A stretch of DNA of 64,000 nucleotides from Roseiarcus sp963782255 (GTDB lineage: Bacteria > Pseudomonadota > Alphaproteobacteria > Rhizobiales > Beijerinckiaceae), in contig CAWAIS010000002.1 in assembly GCA_963782255.1 (NCBI GenBank), forward strand, positions 1,364,001 to 1,428,000. Reading direction: 5' to 3'. Both the position numbers and the translations under genes were made by a program. Below are positions 17,425 to 27,748 of this stretch, one piece after another (position 1 is the stretch's first letter; every line of letters begins with the position of its first letter). The notes under the pieces were generated by a model. It saw nothing but the letters and a program-made list of their open reading frames with translations, was not told where the DNA came from and made no database searches.

Positions 17425-17853
17425 TTGAGGCTCCGGCCGTAGCCGACATCGCCGTCGGCATGGCGATTGAAATCACAACGAAAACTGACGCACATATGGG
17501 ACGCATCCTCCGTCCCGTCCAGATCCCGCCAGGGAACCGCATGGAACAAAGTTGATCCGAGCATCATTTTCGACGCGCATTCTGGCCGTCGTTTCTCCGC
17601 CAGAATTCTGGTCTCCAGCATGGTCGAGAAAGATCAAATCACGCAATCGCCTCAAAATTCGCCTAGCTCAAGAATTGGGCGTTAGGAGTCGCGCTGTGAC
17701 CTTGGCAAGTCTCGCGACCGGGCGGGCTGAAACCGGCGTTATTTGGGAGAAGGGAAACGCCGTTAACGGGCAACACGTCTTCGAGTGCGGCTCGCTGGCT
17801 TGCGGAGCGGTCGACGCGACAGCATCATTTCTCGCACGGGAAGGCGACGCCGG
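17425..17853. other. divergent intergenic region between TPR gene and GH15 gene
   Basis: 429 bp without a supported gene. A perfect 7-bp inverted repeat, CGGCGTT (17734-17740) and AACGCCG (17756-17762), lies about 90 bp upstream of the GH15 start and could be an operator or RNA hairpin. Nothing else recognised. Confidence 0.4.
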
Positions 17854-19659
17854 ATGACTGCGGAGCGTCAGACGCGCAAACAGAATCTCGACCTTGCCCT
17901 GATTGGCAACAGTTGCGCCGCCGCGTTCGTTGATCGCGACGCTCGCATCGTGTGGTGGTGCTTTCCGTACTTCGATTCGGATCCTGTTTTCTCCCGGCTC
18001 CTGGCAGGGGACGAAGAGAAAGGCTTTTGCGACGTTCTTCTTGCTGGGCTCGCCGAGACAAACTCGCGCTACGTGCGCAACACGGCAATCGTCGAGACGA
18101 TCCTCACGGACTCGCAGGGCGGGAAAGTGCGCGTGACCGATTTCGCGCCCCGGTTCGAGCGCTTCGAACGCGCGTATCGGCCGCCGCAGATCATGCGTCG
18201 CATCGAGCCGGTCGCGGGGTTGCCGCGCGTCACCATTCGCGTCCGGCCGACACACAACTACGGGCGGCCAACCACAAACGTCGTCGTCGGCTCCAACCAC
18301 ATTCGCTACATCGGCGGCGCCCAGGTCATGCGGCTCACGACCGACGCGCCGCTTTCGTACATCGTCGGCGAGATAACGTTTCCGCTGACGCGTCCGGTAA
18401 CGCTGATTTTTGGCCAAGACGATCCTTTCTTAAGCGCAATCGACGCGACGAGCCGTGAATTTCTCGATCGCACGCGCGACCATTGGCTCGAGTGGTCGCG
18501 CAATCTGGCGGTGCCGTTCGAATGGCAGTCCGCTGTCATCCGTTCGGCGATCACGCTGAAGCTGACGACCTTCATCGAGACGGGCGCGATTATTGCCGCG
18601 CACACGACTTCTCTCCCCGAGGCGCCGAGGTCCGCCCGAAACTGGGACTATCGCTTCTGTTGGCTCCGGGACGCCTACTTCGTCGTCGATGCGCTGAATC
18701 GGCTGGGCGCAACGCAAATCATGGAATCGTACATTCATTACATCACGACCATCGCGACCGATCCGCAGAGAATTCAGCCCGTGCATGGCATCGTGCCGTT
18801 CTCCTCGCTGGAGGAAACGATCGCGCCCGATCTAAAGGGCTTTCTTGGTCATGGGCCCGTCCGGATCGGCAATCAGGCCGCGCTGCAGACGCAAAATGAC
18901 GTCTATGGCAGCGTGGTGCTCGCCGCCACTCAGATGTTCGTCGACGAACGTCTGCCGAAGATGGGAGACGAATCGCTCTTCCGGCTGCTCGAAACGCTCG
19001 GCGAAAGAGCACGCGCTGTCGCGTTCGAGCCTGACGCAGGACTGTGGGAGTACCGTGGATTCTCGCGAGCTCATACGTATTCTGCAACGCTCTGCTGGGC
19101 GGCCTGCGATCAACTCGGTCGGATTGCACGACGGATCGGCATTCCCGACCGCGCCAAATACTGGCATACGCATGCGCAAAAGATGCGCGAGCAAATCCTC
19201 AATGGAGCTTGGGACGAAAAGCAGGGAGCTTTGACGGGCGCATTCGGCGAACCGGCCCTTGACGCGAGCGTGCTCCTGATTTCGGAGCTCGGCCTTCTGC
19301 CGCCCAACGACAAACGCTTCGTCCGCACATGCGAGGCGATCGGGCGCGACCTGATGCGCAAGGGCCGGATCATGAGATACGTCGCGCCGGACGATTTCGG
19401 CGAGCCGGAGACGGCGTTTCTGGCGTGCAGTTTTTGGTACATGGATGCTCTGCATCACATCGGGCGTTCGGCGGAGGCGCGCGCTCTGTTCGAATCGATA
19501 CTCGCGAGCCGGAACGCCTACGGCCTTCTCTCGGAGGACATTCACCCGGAGACAGGCGAGCTTTGGGGCAATCTGCCGCAAACCTACTCCATGGCGGGCA
19601 TCATCAACACTGCGACGAGATTGTCGTCGAGTTGGGAGGACGCATGGGAGCGCGGCTGA
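17854..19659 (+). CDS. glycoside hydrolase family 15 protein (trehalase/glucoamylase-like)
   Basis: 601 residues. GH15 hallmarks: ALIGNSCAAAFVDRDARIVWW at the N-terminal beta domain, RNWDYRFCWLRDAYFVVDAL at the start of the (alpha/alpha)6 barrel, DAGLWEYRGFSRAHTYS around the general acid region and GLLSEDIHPETGELWGNLPQ with the second catalytic glutamate. GH15 covers glucoamylases, dextranases and trehalases. The 16-bp overlap with otsA suggests trehalose or an alpha-glucan as substrate. ATG 17854 matches the usual N-terminus; no signal peptide, so cytoplasmic. Confidence 0.9.
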   Translation: MTAERQTRKQNLDLALIGNSCAAAFVDRDARIVWWCFPYFDSDPVFSRLLAGDEEKGFCDVLLAGLAETNSRYVRNTAIVETILTDSQGGKVRVTDFAPRFERFERAYRPPQIMRRIEPVAGLPRVTIRVRPTHNYGRPTTNVVVGSNHIRYIGGAQVMRLTTDAPLSYIVGEITFPLTRPVTLIFGQDDPFLSAIDATSREFLDRTRDHWLEWSRNLAVPFEWQSAVIRSAITLKLTTFIETGAIIAAHTTSLPEAPRSARNWDYRFCWLRDAYFVVDALNRLGATQIMESYIHYITTIATDPQRIQPVHGIVPFSSLEETIAPDLKGFLGHGPVRIGNQAALQTQNDVYGSVVLAATQMFVDERLPKMGDESLFRLLETLGERARAVAFEPDAGLWEYRGFSRAHTYSATLCWAACDQLGRIARRIGIPDRAKYWHTHAQKMREQILNGAWDEKQGALTGAFGEPALDASVLLISELGLLPPNDKRFVRTCEAIGRDLMRKGRIMRYVAPDDFGEPETAFLACSFWYMDALHHIGRSAEARALFESILASRNAYGLLSEDIHPETGELWGNLPQTYSMAGIINTATRLSSSWEDAWERG

Positions 19660-21092
19660 TTATCGTTTCGAACCGGGTGGCGGTTCCCGATTCGCCTCGG
19701 ACCCCGCTCGCCGGCGGCATGGCGGTGGCGGTGAAGGCCGCGCTCAAAAATCGCGACGGAGTTTGGTTCGGCTGGAGCGGCAAGGTGAGCGACGAGCCCG
19801 CCCTCACCCCGCGGACGGTCGACGTCAACAAGGTCACGTATGTCCTGATCGATTTGTCGAGCAACGATATCCAGGAATATTACAACGGCCTCGCCAACAG
19901 CGTGCTGTGGCCGATTCTTCACTACCGGGTCGATCTTCAGGAATATTCGCGCGCCGACGCGGGCGGGTACATGCGCGTGAACCGAATGTTCGCCGATCGC
20001 CTGAGCGGCCTCGTCAACGAAGACGATGTCATTTGGATTCACGATTATCACCTGATGCTGCTTGCGCGCGAATTGAGGTCGCGCGGCCATCGCAACAAGA
20101 TCGGCTTCTTTCTCCACACCCCGTGCGCTCCGCCCGACATCCTTCAGACGCTTCCTCACCATCGCGAGATTCTCGGGGGCTTGACCTACTGCGATCTCAT
20201 CGGCTTCCAGACCGAGAACGACCGCGATAATTTCGCCCACTATCTCGTCTCGCAGGGCGCTAGCCAAACGCGGGGCGGCTACGAAATCGACGGGCGGTTT
20301 GTCCGACTCGGCGCCTTTCCTGTCAGCATCGAGACCAAGGCCTACATGCGGCTCGCGCGCAATGCTGGCCGTTCGGCAATGGTGGCGCTTATCCGGGAGA
20401 GCCTTGGCGGGAGTCGGCTGGTGCTGGGCGTCGACCGGCTCGATTACTCAAAAGGCATTCCAGACCGCATCAAGGGGTTCGAGCGATTCCTCGAAATGAA
20501 TCCCGAGTGGCACGGCCGGGTAACGTTGCTGCAGCTCACGCCGAAGAGTCGCTCTGACGTCAAGCAGTACGGCGACATCGAGTCCGAGGTGACCGGTCTC
20601 ATAGGCAAGGTCAATGGAAGGTTCGGAGACGCGGCATGGACGCCGATCCGCTACGTCAACCGCTCATATTCGCGTACCGTTCTCGCCGGAATTTACCGCG
20701 CCGCCGACATCGCGATGGTGACGCCGCTTCGGGACGGCATGAATCTCGTCGCCAAGGAGTTCCTTGCGGCGCAGGATCCGGAAGATCCGGGCGTTCTGCT
20801 CCTGTCGCAATTCGCGGGCGCAGCGAAGGAACTCGATCGCGCCCTCATCGTCAATCCCCATGAAACCGACGCAGTCGCCGCTGCACTGAAACGCGCCCTC
20901 GAAATGCCGCTCGAGGAGCGGCGCGAGCGACATGCGCCGATGCTCGCGCATCTCCTGAAGAACGACATCAAGAAGTGGGCTCGAGCGTATTTGGCGGCGC
21001 TCGTGGACGGTTCGCCAGGGCGGGGCCTCCTGGACGGCATCCGCTCTCTGTTTAGGATCTCTACGGAGCAGACGCCTTTCGCACCCCGATGA
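19644..21092 (+). CDS. otsA: alpha,alpha-trehalose-6-phosphate synthase OtsA
   Basis: GT20 glycosyltransferase joining UDP-glucose and glucose-6-phosphate; 482 residues. Motifs: RLIIVSNRV and PLAGGMAVAVKAAL (phosphate loop), WIHDYHLMLL, FFLHTPCAPPDI, GVDRLDYSKGIPDRIKGFERF, and TPLRDGMNLVAKEF. The ATG at 19644 lies inside the end of the GH15 gene and follows GGGAGGA. No trehalose-6-phosphate phosphatase (OtsB) gene is in the window, so dephosphorylation must be encoded elsewhere. Likely osmoprotection or carbon storage. Confidence 0.95.
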   Translation: MGARLIIVSNRVAVPDSPRTPLAGGMAVAVKAALKNRDGVWFGWSGKVSDEPALTPRTVDVNKVTYVLIDLSSNDIQEYYNGLANSVLWPILHYRVDLQEYSRADAGGYMRVNRMFADRLSGLVNEDDVIWIHDYHLMLLARELRSRGHRNKIGFFLHTPCAPPDILQTLPHHREILGGLTYCDLIGFQTENDRDNFAHYLVSQGASQTRGGYEIDGRFVRLGAFPVSIETKAYMRLARNAGRSAMVALIRESLGGSRLVLGVDRLDYSKGIPDRIKGFERFLEMNPEWHGRVTLLQLTPKSRSDVKQYGDIESEVTGLIGKVNGRFGDAAWTPIRYVNRSYSRTVLAGIYRAADIAMVTPLRDGMNLVAKEFLAAQDPEDPGVLLLSQFAGAAKELDRALIVNPHETDAVAAALKRALEMPLEERRERHAPMLAHLLKNDIKKWARAYLAALVDGSPGRGLLDGIRSLFRISTEQTPFAPR

Positions 21093-21094
21093 GT

Positions 21095-22084
21095 TTATCG
21101 CGCCTCGCCTGCCCTCCGCGTGATCGTCGTTCGGATCGCCTCGCGCCCGGCCAGCGCCAGCACAAGGATGACGACGACGCCCTGCACCATGTCCTGCGAA
21201 CCCGGCGGCAGTTGCATGATCTGCATGAGCGTAACCATCAAGATCAAGAGAACGCTTGCGCAGAAGACGCCGATCGCCGAGGCCGACCCGCCAAAGATCA
21301 GGGTGCCCCCGACGACGACGGCGGCGATCGACTGAAGCAGATAAGGCTGGCCCATGTCGAGAAACGCGCCGCCGACATAGGCGCCCAGGACCAGTCCCAA
21401 CAGCGAGGCCAAGACGCCGGAGATGACAAAGGCAGTCGCAACCACCTGATCGACTCGGATCCCCGCCAGCCGCGCTGCGACCCGGTTCTGGCCGACCGCG
21501 CTCAGAATTCGACCGTATGCCGAACGCTGCAGAACGAACTCCGCCAGGACAATCAACCCGACGCAGACAAGCAACATGATGGGGGCTCCGAATATCCGTC
21601 CGGCGGCTACGACCTTCAAAGCGGGGCTCACGGCGAATCCGTGAATGGATCGGTTGCTCAACAGCGTTGCTGTCGCGAGTACGTAACCGGTCGCCAGCGT
21701 CGCGATGATCGCCGGCACTCTGAGGCGGACGACCAGTGCGGCGTTGCAGAGGCCTACGAACAGTCCGAGGCCCAGTGCAGCGATAACGCCCCAGGCGAGG
21801 TTCGCGTCCTGGCCCCGCACGGTCAACAGAGCGACATAAGCGCTGAGCGTGATGACCGAGGCTATCGAGAGATCGATGTTGCCCCGGCCGGTGGTCACGA
21901 GGAACATCTGGCCGATCCCGACGACTGACAGGAAGGATGCGGATAGGAGAATTCCCGACAGACTGGCCACGCTGAACCGGTCGGTGATGGCGGAGAGAGC
22001 GCCCCAGAAGATCAGCACCGCCAGCGCCGACCAGATCCAACGGTGGGAATGCGCAAACTCGAAGTATCTGTGAAGCGCGTTCAA
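21095..22084 (-). CDS. sugar ABC transporter permease (RbsC type)
   Basis: About 329 residues, eight to ten transmembrane segments, BPD_transp_2 family, with the signature VGQNRVAARLAGIRV and GGTLIFGGSASAIG. It appears intact. The start is probably TTG at 22084, overlapping the stop of the upstream permease by 4 bp (TTGA). It is the last gene of a transporter operon whose other members are broken, so it is probably non-functional in practice. Context suggests an acid-sugar or branched-sugar substrate. Confidence 0.8.
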   Translation of the reverse strand: MNALHRYFEFAHSHRWIWSALAVLIFWGALSAITDRFSVASLSGILLSASFLSVVGIGQMFLVTTGRGNIDLSIASVITLSAYVALLTVRGQDANLAWGVIAALGLGLFVGLCNAALVVRLRVPAIIATLATGYVLATATLLSNRSIHGFAVSPALKVVAAGRIFGAPIMLLVCVGLIVLAEFVLQRSAYGRILSAVGQNRVAARLAGIRVDQVVATAFVISGVLASLLGLVLGAYVGGAFLDMGQPYLLQSIAAVVVGGTLIFGGSASAIGVFCASVLLILMVTLMQIMQLPPGSQDMVQGVVVILVLALAGREAIRTTITRRAGEAR

Positions 22085-23040
22085 TCTGAGTCGCTCCGAT
22101 CCGCCAAATGTCTCATCCCCAGAAGCGCAATCAACACCGCGCCCTGGGCCGCGGCGTTGAAATCGCTGCTGACGCCCAAGGCGCCGAGCAGCGCGCCGAT
22201 CAGGGCGAGCGTAACGGCCCCCAGCACCGCGCCGATGGGCGCCACAATTCCACCCGTCAGCGCGCATCCCCCCATCACGACCGCAGCGACGCTCAGCAAC
22301 GTGTAGGATTGCCGGAATTGATGTCGCTTGAGGAATTGATCGCCGTGAGCGACAGACCTGCCGCCGCGGAAAACGCGCCGGCGATGAGATAGCGCACGAC
22401 CGCGAACCGGATCGGCGGCCAGCCCGAGGCGATCATCGCGGCCGGGTTTGCGCCGAATCCGCGCAAGGCGACGCCTAGCGGCGCGCGATCCAGGAGCGCG
22501 CCGATCGTCGCGACCGCAGCGATCAGGACGATGGATGTCGGCACATACGGGCTGATCGACCAGCCAGTCAGCGCCGTCAGCCAGTCAGGACTGGCTCCTC
22601 CCGGGGTCGGCTGGATCGAATAGCCGACGCCTGACCAGATGAAAGATGCGCCGAGGGTCACGACGATGGCCGGAATCCTGCGGCTTTGAATGATCGCTCC
22701 AATCAGGGCGTAGGCGGCCAGCGCGAGGGCGATCGCGAGGGCCCCTAATAGGGGCCGATCGTAGAGCCAGGTGGCGCTCAGCACGCTGACAAGCCCGGCG
22801 AAAGCGCCGACGCCGAGGTCGATTTCACTACCCCCGACCACAAACATCTGCGCTTCCGCGACCAGAACAAGCGACAGCGCCGGCATGAGCAGGAGGTCGA
22901 CGCCAAAAACGGAGGCGACGGTGGGATTGGCGGCGATCATGACCGCCAGAACGAGCGCAAGGCCCAGGAAGGGCGCGGTGTCCACGAGACTGCGGACGAG
23001 CGGGAACCGCTGTCGGAGTCGCCGGTCGCGTTCGCCTGGC
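22081..23040 (-). pseudogene. second sugar ABC transporter permease, frameshifted
   Basis: RbsC-like permease: RQRFPLVRSLVDTAPFLGL, VVGGSEIDLGVGAFAGLVSV, GVALRGFGANPAAMIASG and, after a shift, LLSVAAVVMGGCALTGG and the C-terminus at 22081. A single missing base near 22313 (GGATTG where GGAATTG is expected) breaks the frame between SSDINSGN and SYTLLSV. The 5' end is also unclear because the preceding ATPase frame runs into it without a stop. Expected product: membrane channel subunit paired with the 21095 permease. Confidence 0.8.
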
Positions 23041-24559
23041 CCCGACGCCGCCCAGATGGGAGAAGGAGGCGGCCACGATCGCCTCTTCCGACAACGCAGG
23101 CCCACTCAGCTGGCGAACGATGCGGCCATCTGCGAGTACGAGCACCCGGTCGCACGCCAGCAGTTCCGCGTCTTCCGTCGTGTGCCAGATGAGCGTGCGG
23201 CCTTCGCGCGCCAGCTCGCCGCAGAGGCGATAGAAGCCCTGCTTGGTGGCGGTATCGACTCCGCGGGTGGGATCGTCCAAAAGAACGATCTGGGTCATCG
23301 CCGCGACCGCACGCGACACGAGCGCCTTCTGCTGGTTGCCCCCGCTGAGCACGACGATGCGGGACGCGAAGCGGCTCGTATCGAGTCGAAGCCGTTCGGC
23401 CGCGGGCGCTGCAGCGACGCGCTCCGCTCGATCGGACACGAGACTCAGCGGCGAGCGCGCGGCCACGCGGCCGATTGCGATGTTCGCGAGGACGTTCCAG
23501 AGTGGAAATATGCGCTCTCTCTGCCTGTCGCCCGACACGAAGCTCGCCGGCAGCACGCGGGCAACGCCAGCCCGGGACCCGCCTCCTCCCTCCTAGATTG
23601 GCGCGGAGGAGATCCTTTTGTCCGTGACCCTCGAGGCCGGCAAGACCTATGATTTCACCGCGACGCAGGCCCAAAACTGGACTGTCGCCGACGAATGCAC
23701 CGCCGACGCGCACCACTTCATGCTTGGCGCTCGCGGCGCGCTCGACTTTGTGATGGACCGCCGTAGCGTCGCCTCCCATCAGCTCGACGAGCCTGTCCAC
23801 CGAGGACTCCGAGACGGCGCCTTGCCAGGCGACGCGTCCGTTGCGCAGCACGACGATCCGGGAGGCGACATCCACTATCTCATGCAGCTTGTGGCTGATA
23901 AAGATGAAGGCAAGCCCGGACCGCGCTCGCTCCCGAACGTAGTTGCGCAATTGTTGTGAGCGCTCGAGATCGAGCGACGACATGGGTTCGTCGAGAACGA
24001 TCAAGCGAACTTCCGGAGTCGCTGTCGCGCGAGCGATCTCGACCATCTGCCTTTCGCCGATTGACAGGCGATCGATCCGCGAATCGACGTCGGCTGCATT
24101 CCCGGGGAAAACGGCGTCCAGCGCGCTCCGGGCCGCGTGGCGGTAGAAGCCGCGCCAGCCCGGCCGAGCGCGCGCATGCTCGGGAGCCTCGATGAAGAAG
24201 TTCTCTGCGACCGAGAGCGTGGCGCAGAGGGATAATTCCTGGTGCACCATACGGATGCTGCGTCGTTGCGCCGCGCTGGCGTCATAGCTCACGAACGAGT
24301 CCTCGACGCCCTCAAACGAGATGCGACCGAGCGACGGAGGCGTCATCCCGCACAATATCCGCATCAGCGTCGATTTGCCGGCCCCATTGCCGCCGACGAG
24401 GCCGACAACGTCCGAGCGGCCGACCGCGAAGTCGATGCCCGCATTCGCAAGCGTCGGCCCGAACGCCTTGGTGACGTGGTTCAGTTCAACCAGATGGGTC
24501 CGGCGTTCGACCTCGTTCGCCTCGCTGGGCACCGGCGCGACAATGCTGGGATTCGACAA
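23040..24559 (-). pseudogene. sugar ABC transporter ATPase (two nucleotide domains), frameshifted
   Basis: Double-cassette ATPase of the RbsA/XylG type. The first cassette is intact in frame: Walker A GGNGAGKST, Q-loop MVHQELSL, signature LSIGERQMVEIARA, Walker B LIVLDEP. A shift near 23570 moves the second cassette to another frame, where IVVLSGGNQQKALVSRA, IVLLDDPTRGVD and LIWHTTEDAELL are found. The second Walker A region is degenerate, as is usual in these proteins. The stop is lost at the 3' end. The start is ATG at 24559. Confidence 0.85.
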
Positions 24560-24632
24560 AGACGACCCCGGCGAGAGGGCCGGGCGCCGTCTTTAAGGAA
24601 GCGCCCGGAACTTTTAGGCAACCGGACCGGGC

Positions 24633-24945
24633 TCACTTCGACAGCAGGTGCTGCTTGACCCAGTCGAGCGAATACGTCGGGCTGATGATCCGGCCGCCGG
24701 GCAGTTTCGCGTATTCCGCCAGATTGATTGCTCGCATCGACGGTCGCAACCGGCATGATCATCAATTTCGGCGCCTTGGCGCCCTCGAGCAGGGAGACGC
24801 CGAGCCAAAGCGCCGCGCCGCCGATGCCCTGCGTCGTGTTCATTGAAATCGTCTGGTAGCCGTTCTTCTTGTTTTCCTCGGCCCACCATTTGACGAAGTC
24901 AGTGCCTCCGCCCCCTTCGATGATCGTCATGAGAGTCGAACGCAT
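24633..24945 (-). pseudogene. C-terminal remnant of a sugar-binding periplasmic protein
   Basis: Only the last third of a ribose-type substrate-binding protein remains: GTDFVKWWAEENKKNGYQ, TTQGIGGAALWLGVSLLEGA, PKLMIMPVATVDASN. A 1-base shift near 24735 is followed by LAEYAKLPGGRIISPTYSLD and WVKQHLLSK with the natural stop at 24633. The N-terminal two thirds and signal peptide are missing: near 24920-24930 the sequence switches abruptly to the start of the RuBisCO-like gene on the other strand, so a deletion joined the two. Confidence 0.75.
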
Positions 24946-25690
24946 CGAAGCCGACTATCTCATCGAAACGGCCTATGACCCGGGAAGGGCCGTCGTGGCC
25001 ATGGCCGGCGAACAGTCGTCCGGGACTTTCGTGCCGGTGCCCGGCGAAACTCCCGAACTCTAGGCAAGGTCGGCGGCCAGGGTGGAAAGATTGAAGGTGC
25101 TGGGCGCGGTGGACCCCCCAAGCCTTCCGGGCTCCGGGGCTCCCGGCGGCGGCGCGCAGCGCGTCACAGCGCGCACGACGCTCTCCTGGCCGCTTGAGAA
25201 TATCGGGCCATCGCTGCCGAATCTCATCGCGACGGTTGCAGGGAATCTGTTCGAGCAGAAGCAATTTTCGGGTCTTCGCATCCTCGACGTCCGATTGCCG
25301 GATGCTTCGCCAACGCCTACCGTAGACCAAGATTCGGCGTCGATGGAACGCGCCAACTCGCCGGCGTTCGGGAACGGCCGCTCATCGACACCATCGTCAA
25401 ACCTTCGATTGGTTTCACGCCGCTGCAGACCGCGGAATTGGTCGACACGCTGTGCGAGGCCGGCATCGACTTTATCAAGGACGATGAACAGCAATCGGAT
25501 GGACCTGGCTGTCCGTTCGACGAACGCGCGCGTGCGGTGATGCGCGTGATCGACCGGCAGGCCGAGCGCAGCGGCCGGAAAGTGATGTTCGCTTTCAACC
25601 TGACTGGCGAAATCGACGAGATGCGCCGCAGGCACGATCTCGTCGAGCGCCTCGGGGGCACGTGCGTCTTGGCGAGCCTATCGGCGTCCG
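24929..25690 (+). pseudogene. RuBisCO-like protein (OiaX-type RLP), decayed N-terminal half
   Basis: Reads ERIEADYLIETAYDP, AGEQSSGTFVPVPGETPEL, then an in-frame TAG at 25061-25063 where AAG (Lys) is expected. It continues ARSAARVERLKVLGAV, WPLENIGPSLPNLIATVAGN, FSGLRILDVRLPDA. A missing T near 25305 shifts the frame to FANAYRRPRFGVDG, TIVKPSIGF, EAGIDFIKDDEQQSDGPGCP and MFAFNLTGEIDEMRRRHDLV. The C-terminal half is gone. These are RuBisCO large-chain family motifs of form IV. In D-apionate catabolism an RLP named OiaX acts on 3-oxo-isoapionate-4-phosphate; assignment to OiaX is inferred from the neighbours. Confidence 0.8.
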
Positions 25691-26904
25691 AGCGTTGCCC
25701 GCGCGCAGACGCCGAACTGGATGGACCTGCGCTTGCCCGCAGCCTTCCAGGCGCTCGCGGCGCTCAAGGCGCCCGTGACGCACTACAAGGTCTGTTCAAC
25801 GCTGAACTCGTCGCCGACCGTCGGCTCAATCGGCTGCGCCATTGACATCGGCGTCCCGATCTTCACGAAAAACCCCGGTGCCGGGAATTGGCAGCCGCTT
25901 GTCGCGGCTGCGCCCACCATCGGCCGGCACCAGGTTTTCGGTAATCTCTTTGCGGCTCACCAAGGCTCAATTCACCGGCTCGATCGGCATCCGGTCATGC
26001 AGCGGCATCCGGTCACGCCGATGGATGAAGCGGACGTGCAGTTGCACGTTGCGCGGCAGACCAAGCGCGCCATCGGTCTCGTCGACTTCGTCGCCATGAA
26101 ATCTGGCGCGGGTCTCGAACAGTTCGAAGCCGAGTTGCGGCAGGGACGATCAATCCTGTCGCCGGATGTCGTCGACGACGAGACTTTGCGCTGGGTCGGA
26201 AGGCTGATCTGGAACAACCGCAGCGAAGGGATCTTTGCGATCGGGTCGCAGGGAGTCGAATACGCGCTCGTCGCGCACCGGCGCGCGACGGGGATACTGC
26301 CGGCCACGGTCGAACGCGAATTTGTTATCAAGCAGTCGCAGATCGTCGTTGTGTCGGGTTCGATTTCGGCTGTCACCGCTGCGCAGATTGAATGGGCGGA
26401 GGCGAACGGCTTCGACTTGATCGCGCTCGAGGCGGAAGCAAGCCTCGATGAGCGTATGTGGGGCGCCAAAGTCGACGAAGCGCTGGAGCGCGCGCGCATG
26501 TGCTCTCGCGCGGGCGATCGCCCCTTATCGGCACCGCTTGCGGTCCGAACGATCCCGCTGTCACGAAATTCCGCGACAAGCTGTCATCTTGCGGTCTCGA
26601 TTCAGTGGCCGTCAACGCGCGCATCGGCAGCGCACTGGGCGAGATCCTCAGGCGTCTGGTCCGTAGCGCCGGGGTGAAGCGCGGCGCCGTCTCGGGCGGC
26701 GACAGTTCCGGCTTCGCCATGCGCGCGCTCGGCGCATACGCGCTGGAGGCGATCGCCCCGATCGCGCCGGGCGCTCCGCTCTGCCGCGTTTTCTCGACTG
26801 ACGCCGAAATGGAAGGGTTCGAGATCGCGCTGAAGGGCGGGCAAATGGGCAAGGCGGATTTTTTCGGATCGGGTCGCGCGACAGCTAGTGGAGGAATGAC
26901 GTGA
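25683..26904 (+). pseudogene. DUF1537 acid-sugar kinase (OiaK-like), N-truncated and frameshifted
   Basis: Contains AQTPNWMDLRLPAAFQAL, VTHYKVCSTLNSSPTVGSIG, GNLFAAHQG, HPVTPMDEADVQLHVARQ and IVVVSGSISAVTAAQIEWA. A shift near 26515 is followed by SPLIGTACGPNDPAV and the nucleotide-binding C-terminus AVSGGDSSGFAMRALG, LAPGAPLCR-like IAPGAPLCRVFS and EIALKGGQMG. These are diagnostic of the DUF1537 four-carbon acid-sugar kinase family. About 70 N-terminal residues are missing, because the RLP gene is fused directly into it around 25683. Its TGA overlaps the GTG of the next gene, so the original operon order RLP-kinase-ApnO is preserved. Confidence 0.82.
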
Positions 26905-27748
26905 CGAAGATCGCACTGCTTGGGGCAGGCGGAAAGATGGGCATGCGCCTATCGGCCAATCTTAGAGGAACGCGGCTCGATGTGGATCACGTCGAGGTTT
27001 CCGAACAAGGACGCGTTCGCTTGAAAAAGACGCTCGGCGTCGAATGCATGGAGCAAGGTCCGGCGGTTTCGTCCGCAGACGCCGTTGTCATGGCGGTGCC
27101 GGATCGCCTTATCGGCAGGGTGCTGAAGTCTTTCGTCGGCGACCTGCGTTCAGGAGCAAAGGTTGTCATGCTAGACGCCGCAGCGCCGCACGCAGGCGAA
27201 CTGCCCGAGCGCGACGACATCACCTACTTCGTCACCCATCCCTGCCACCCGCCGATCGTCAACGACGAATCAGATCCCAAGGCGAAGACGGACTATTTTG
27301 GCGGGATCTATGCCAAACAACACATCGTGTGCGCCCTGATGCAGGGACCGGAATCGCACTATGCCAGTGCGAGGAGATTGCGCGCGAAATCTATAAGCCG
27401 GTCATGCGCGCGCACCGGTGCACCGTCGAGCAGCTCGCGATTCTCGAGCCTGTTTTGTCGGAAACGGTCGGCGCGACCTTCGCGCTCGCCCTGCGGGAGG
27501 CGACGGACGAGGCGGTCAGGCGCGGCGTTCCGAGACAGGCTGCGGTCGACTTCATCATCGGCCACCTGAACATCGAACTCGCAATCGCCTTTGGAATCTT
27601 CCCGGAAGGTCGGTTCTCGGATGGAGCCTTGCAGGCGATCGCCAAGGCGAAGCCCGTCATATTCCGGGAAGGGTGGATCGACCGCGTTTTCTCGCTGGCG
27701 GCGGTCATGCAATCCGTGAAGGACATTTGCAACCCGCCCGCCGTCTGA
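26901..27748 (+). pseudogene. ApnO-like (D-apionate oxidoisomerase-like) dehydrogenase, frameshifted
   Basis: NAD-binding start KIALLGAGGKMGMRLSANL, VMAVPDRLIGRVLKSF, VMLDAAAPHAGELPERDD and YFVTHPCHPPIVNDESDP. A 1-base loss near 27362 (GCCAG for GCCCAG) moves the rest to another frame: CEEIAREIYKPVMRAH, EQLAILEPVLSETVGATFAL, EATDEAVRRGVPRQAAVDF, ELAIAFGIFPEGRFSDGAL, ending at 27748. The two-domain phosphogluconate-dehydrogenase-like architecture and its place after a DUF1537 kinase and RLP match ApnO of the D-apiose/D-apionate pathways. GTG start at 26901 overlaps the kinase stop. Confidence 0.8.
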
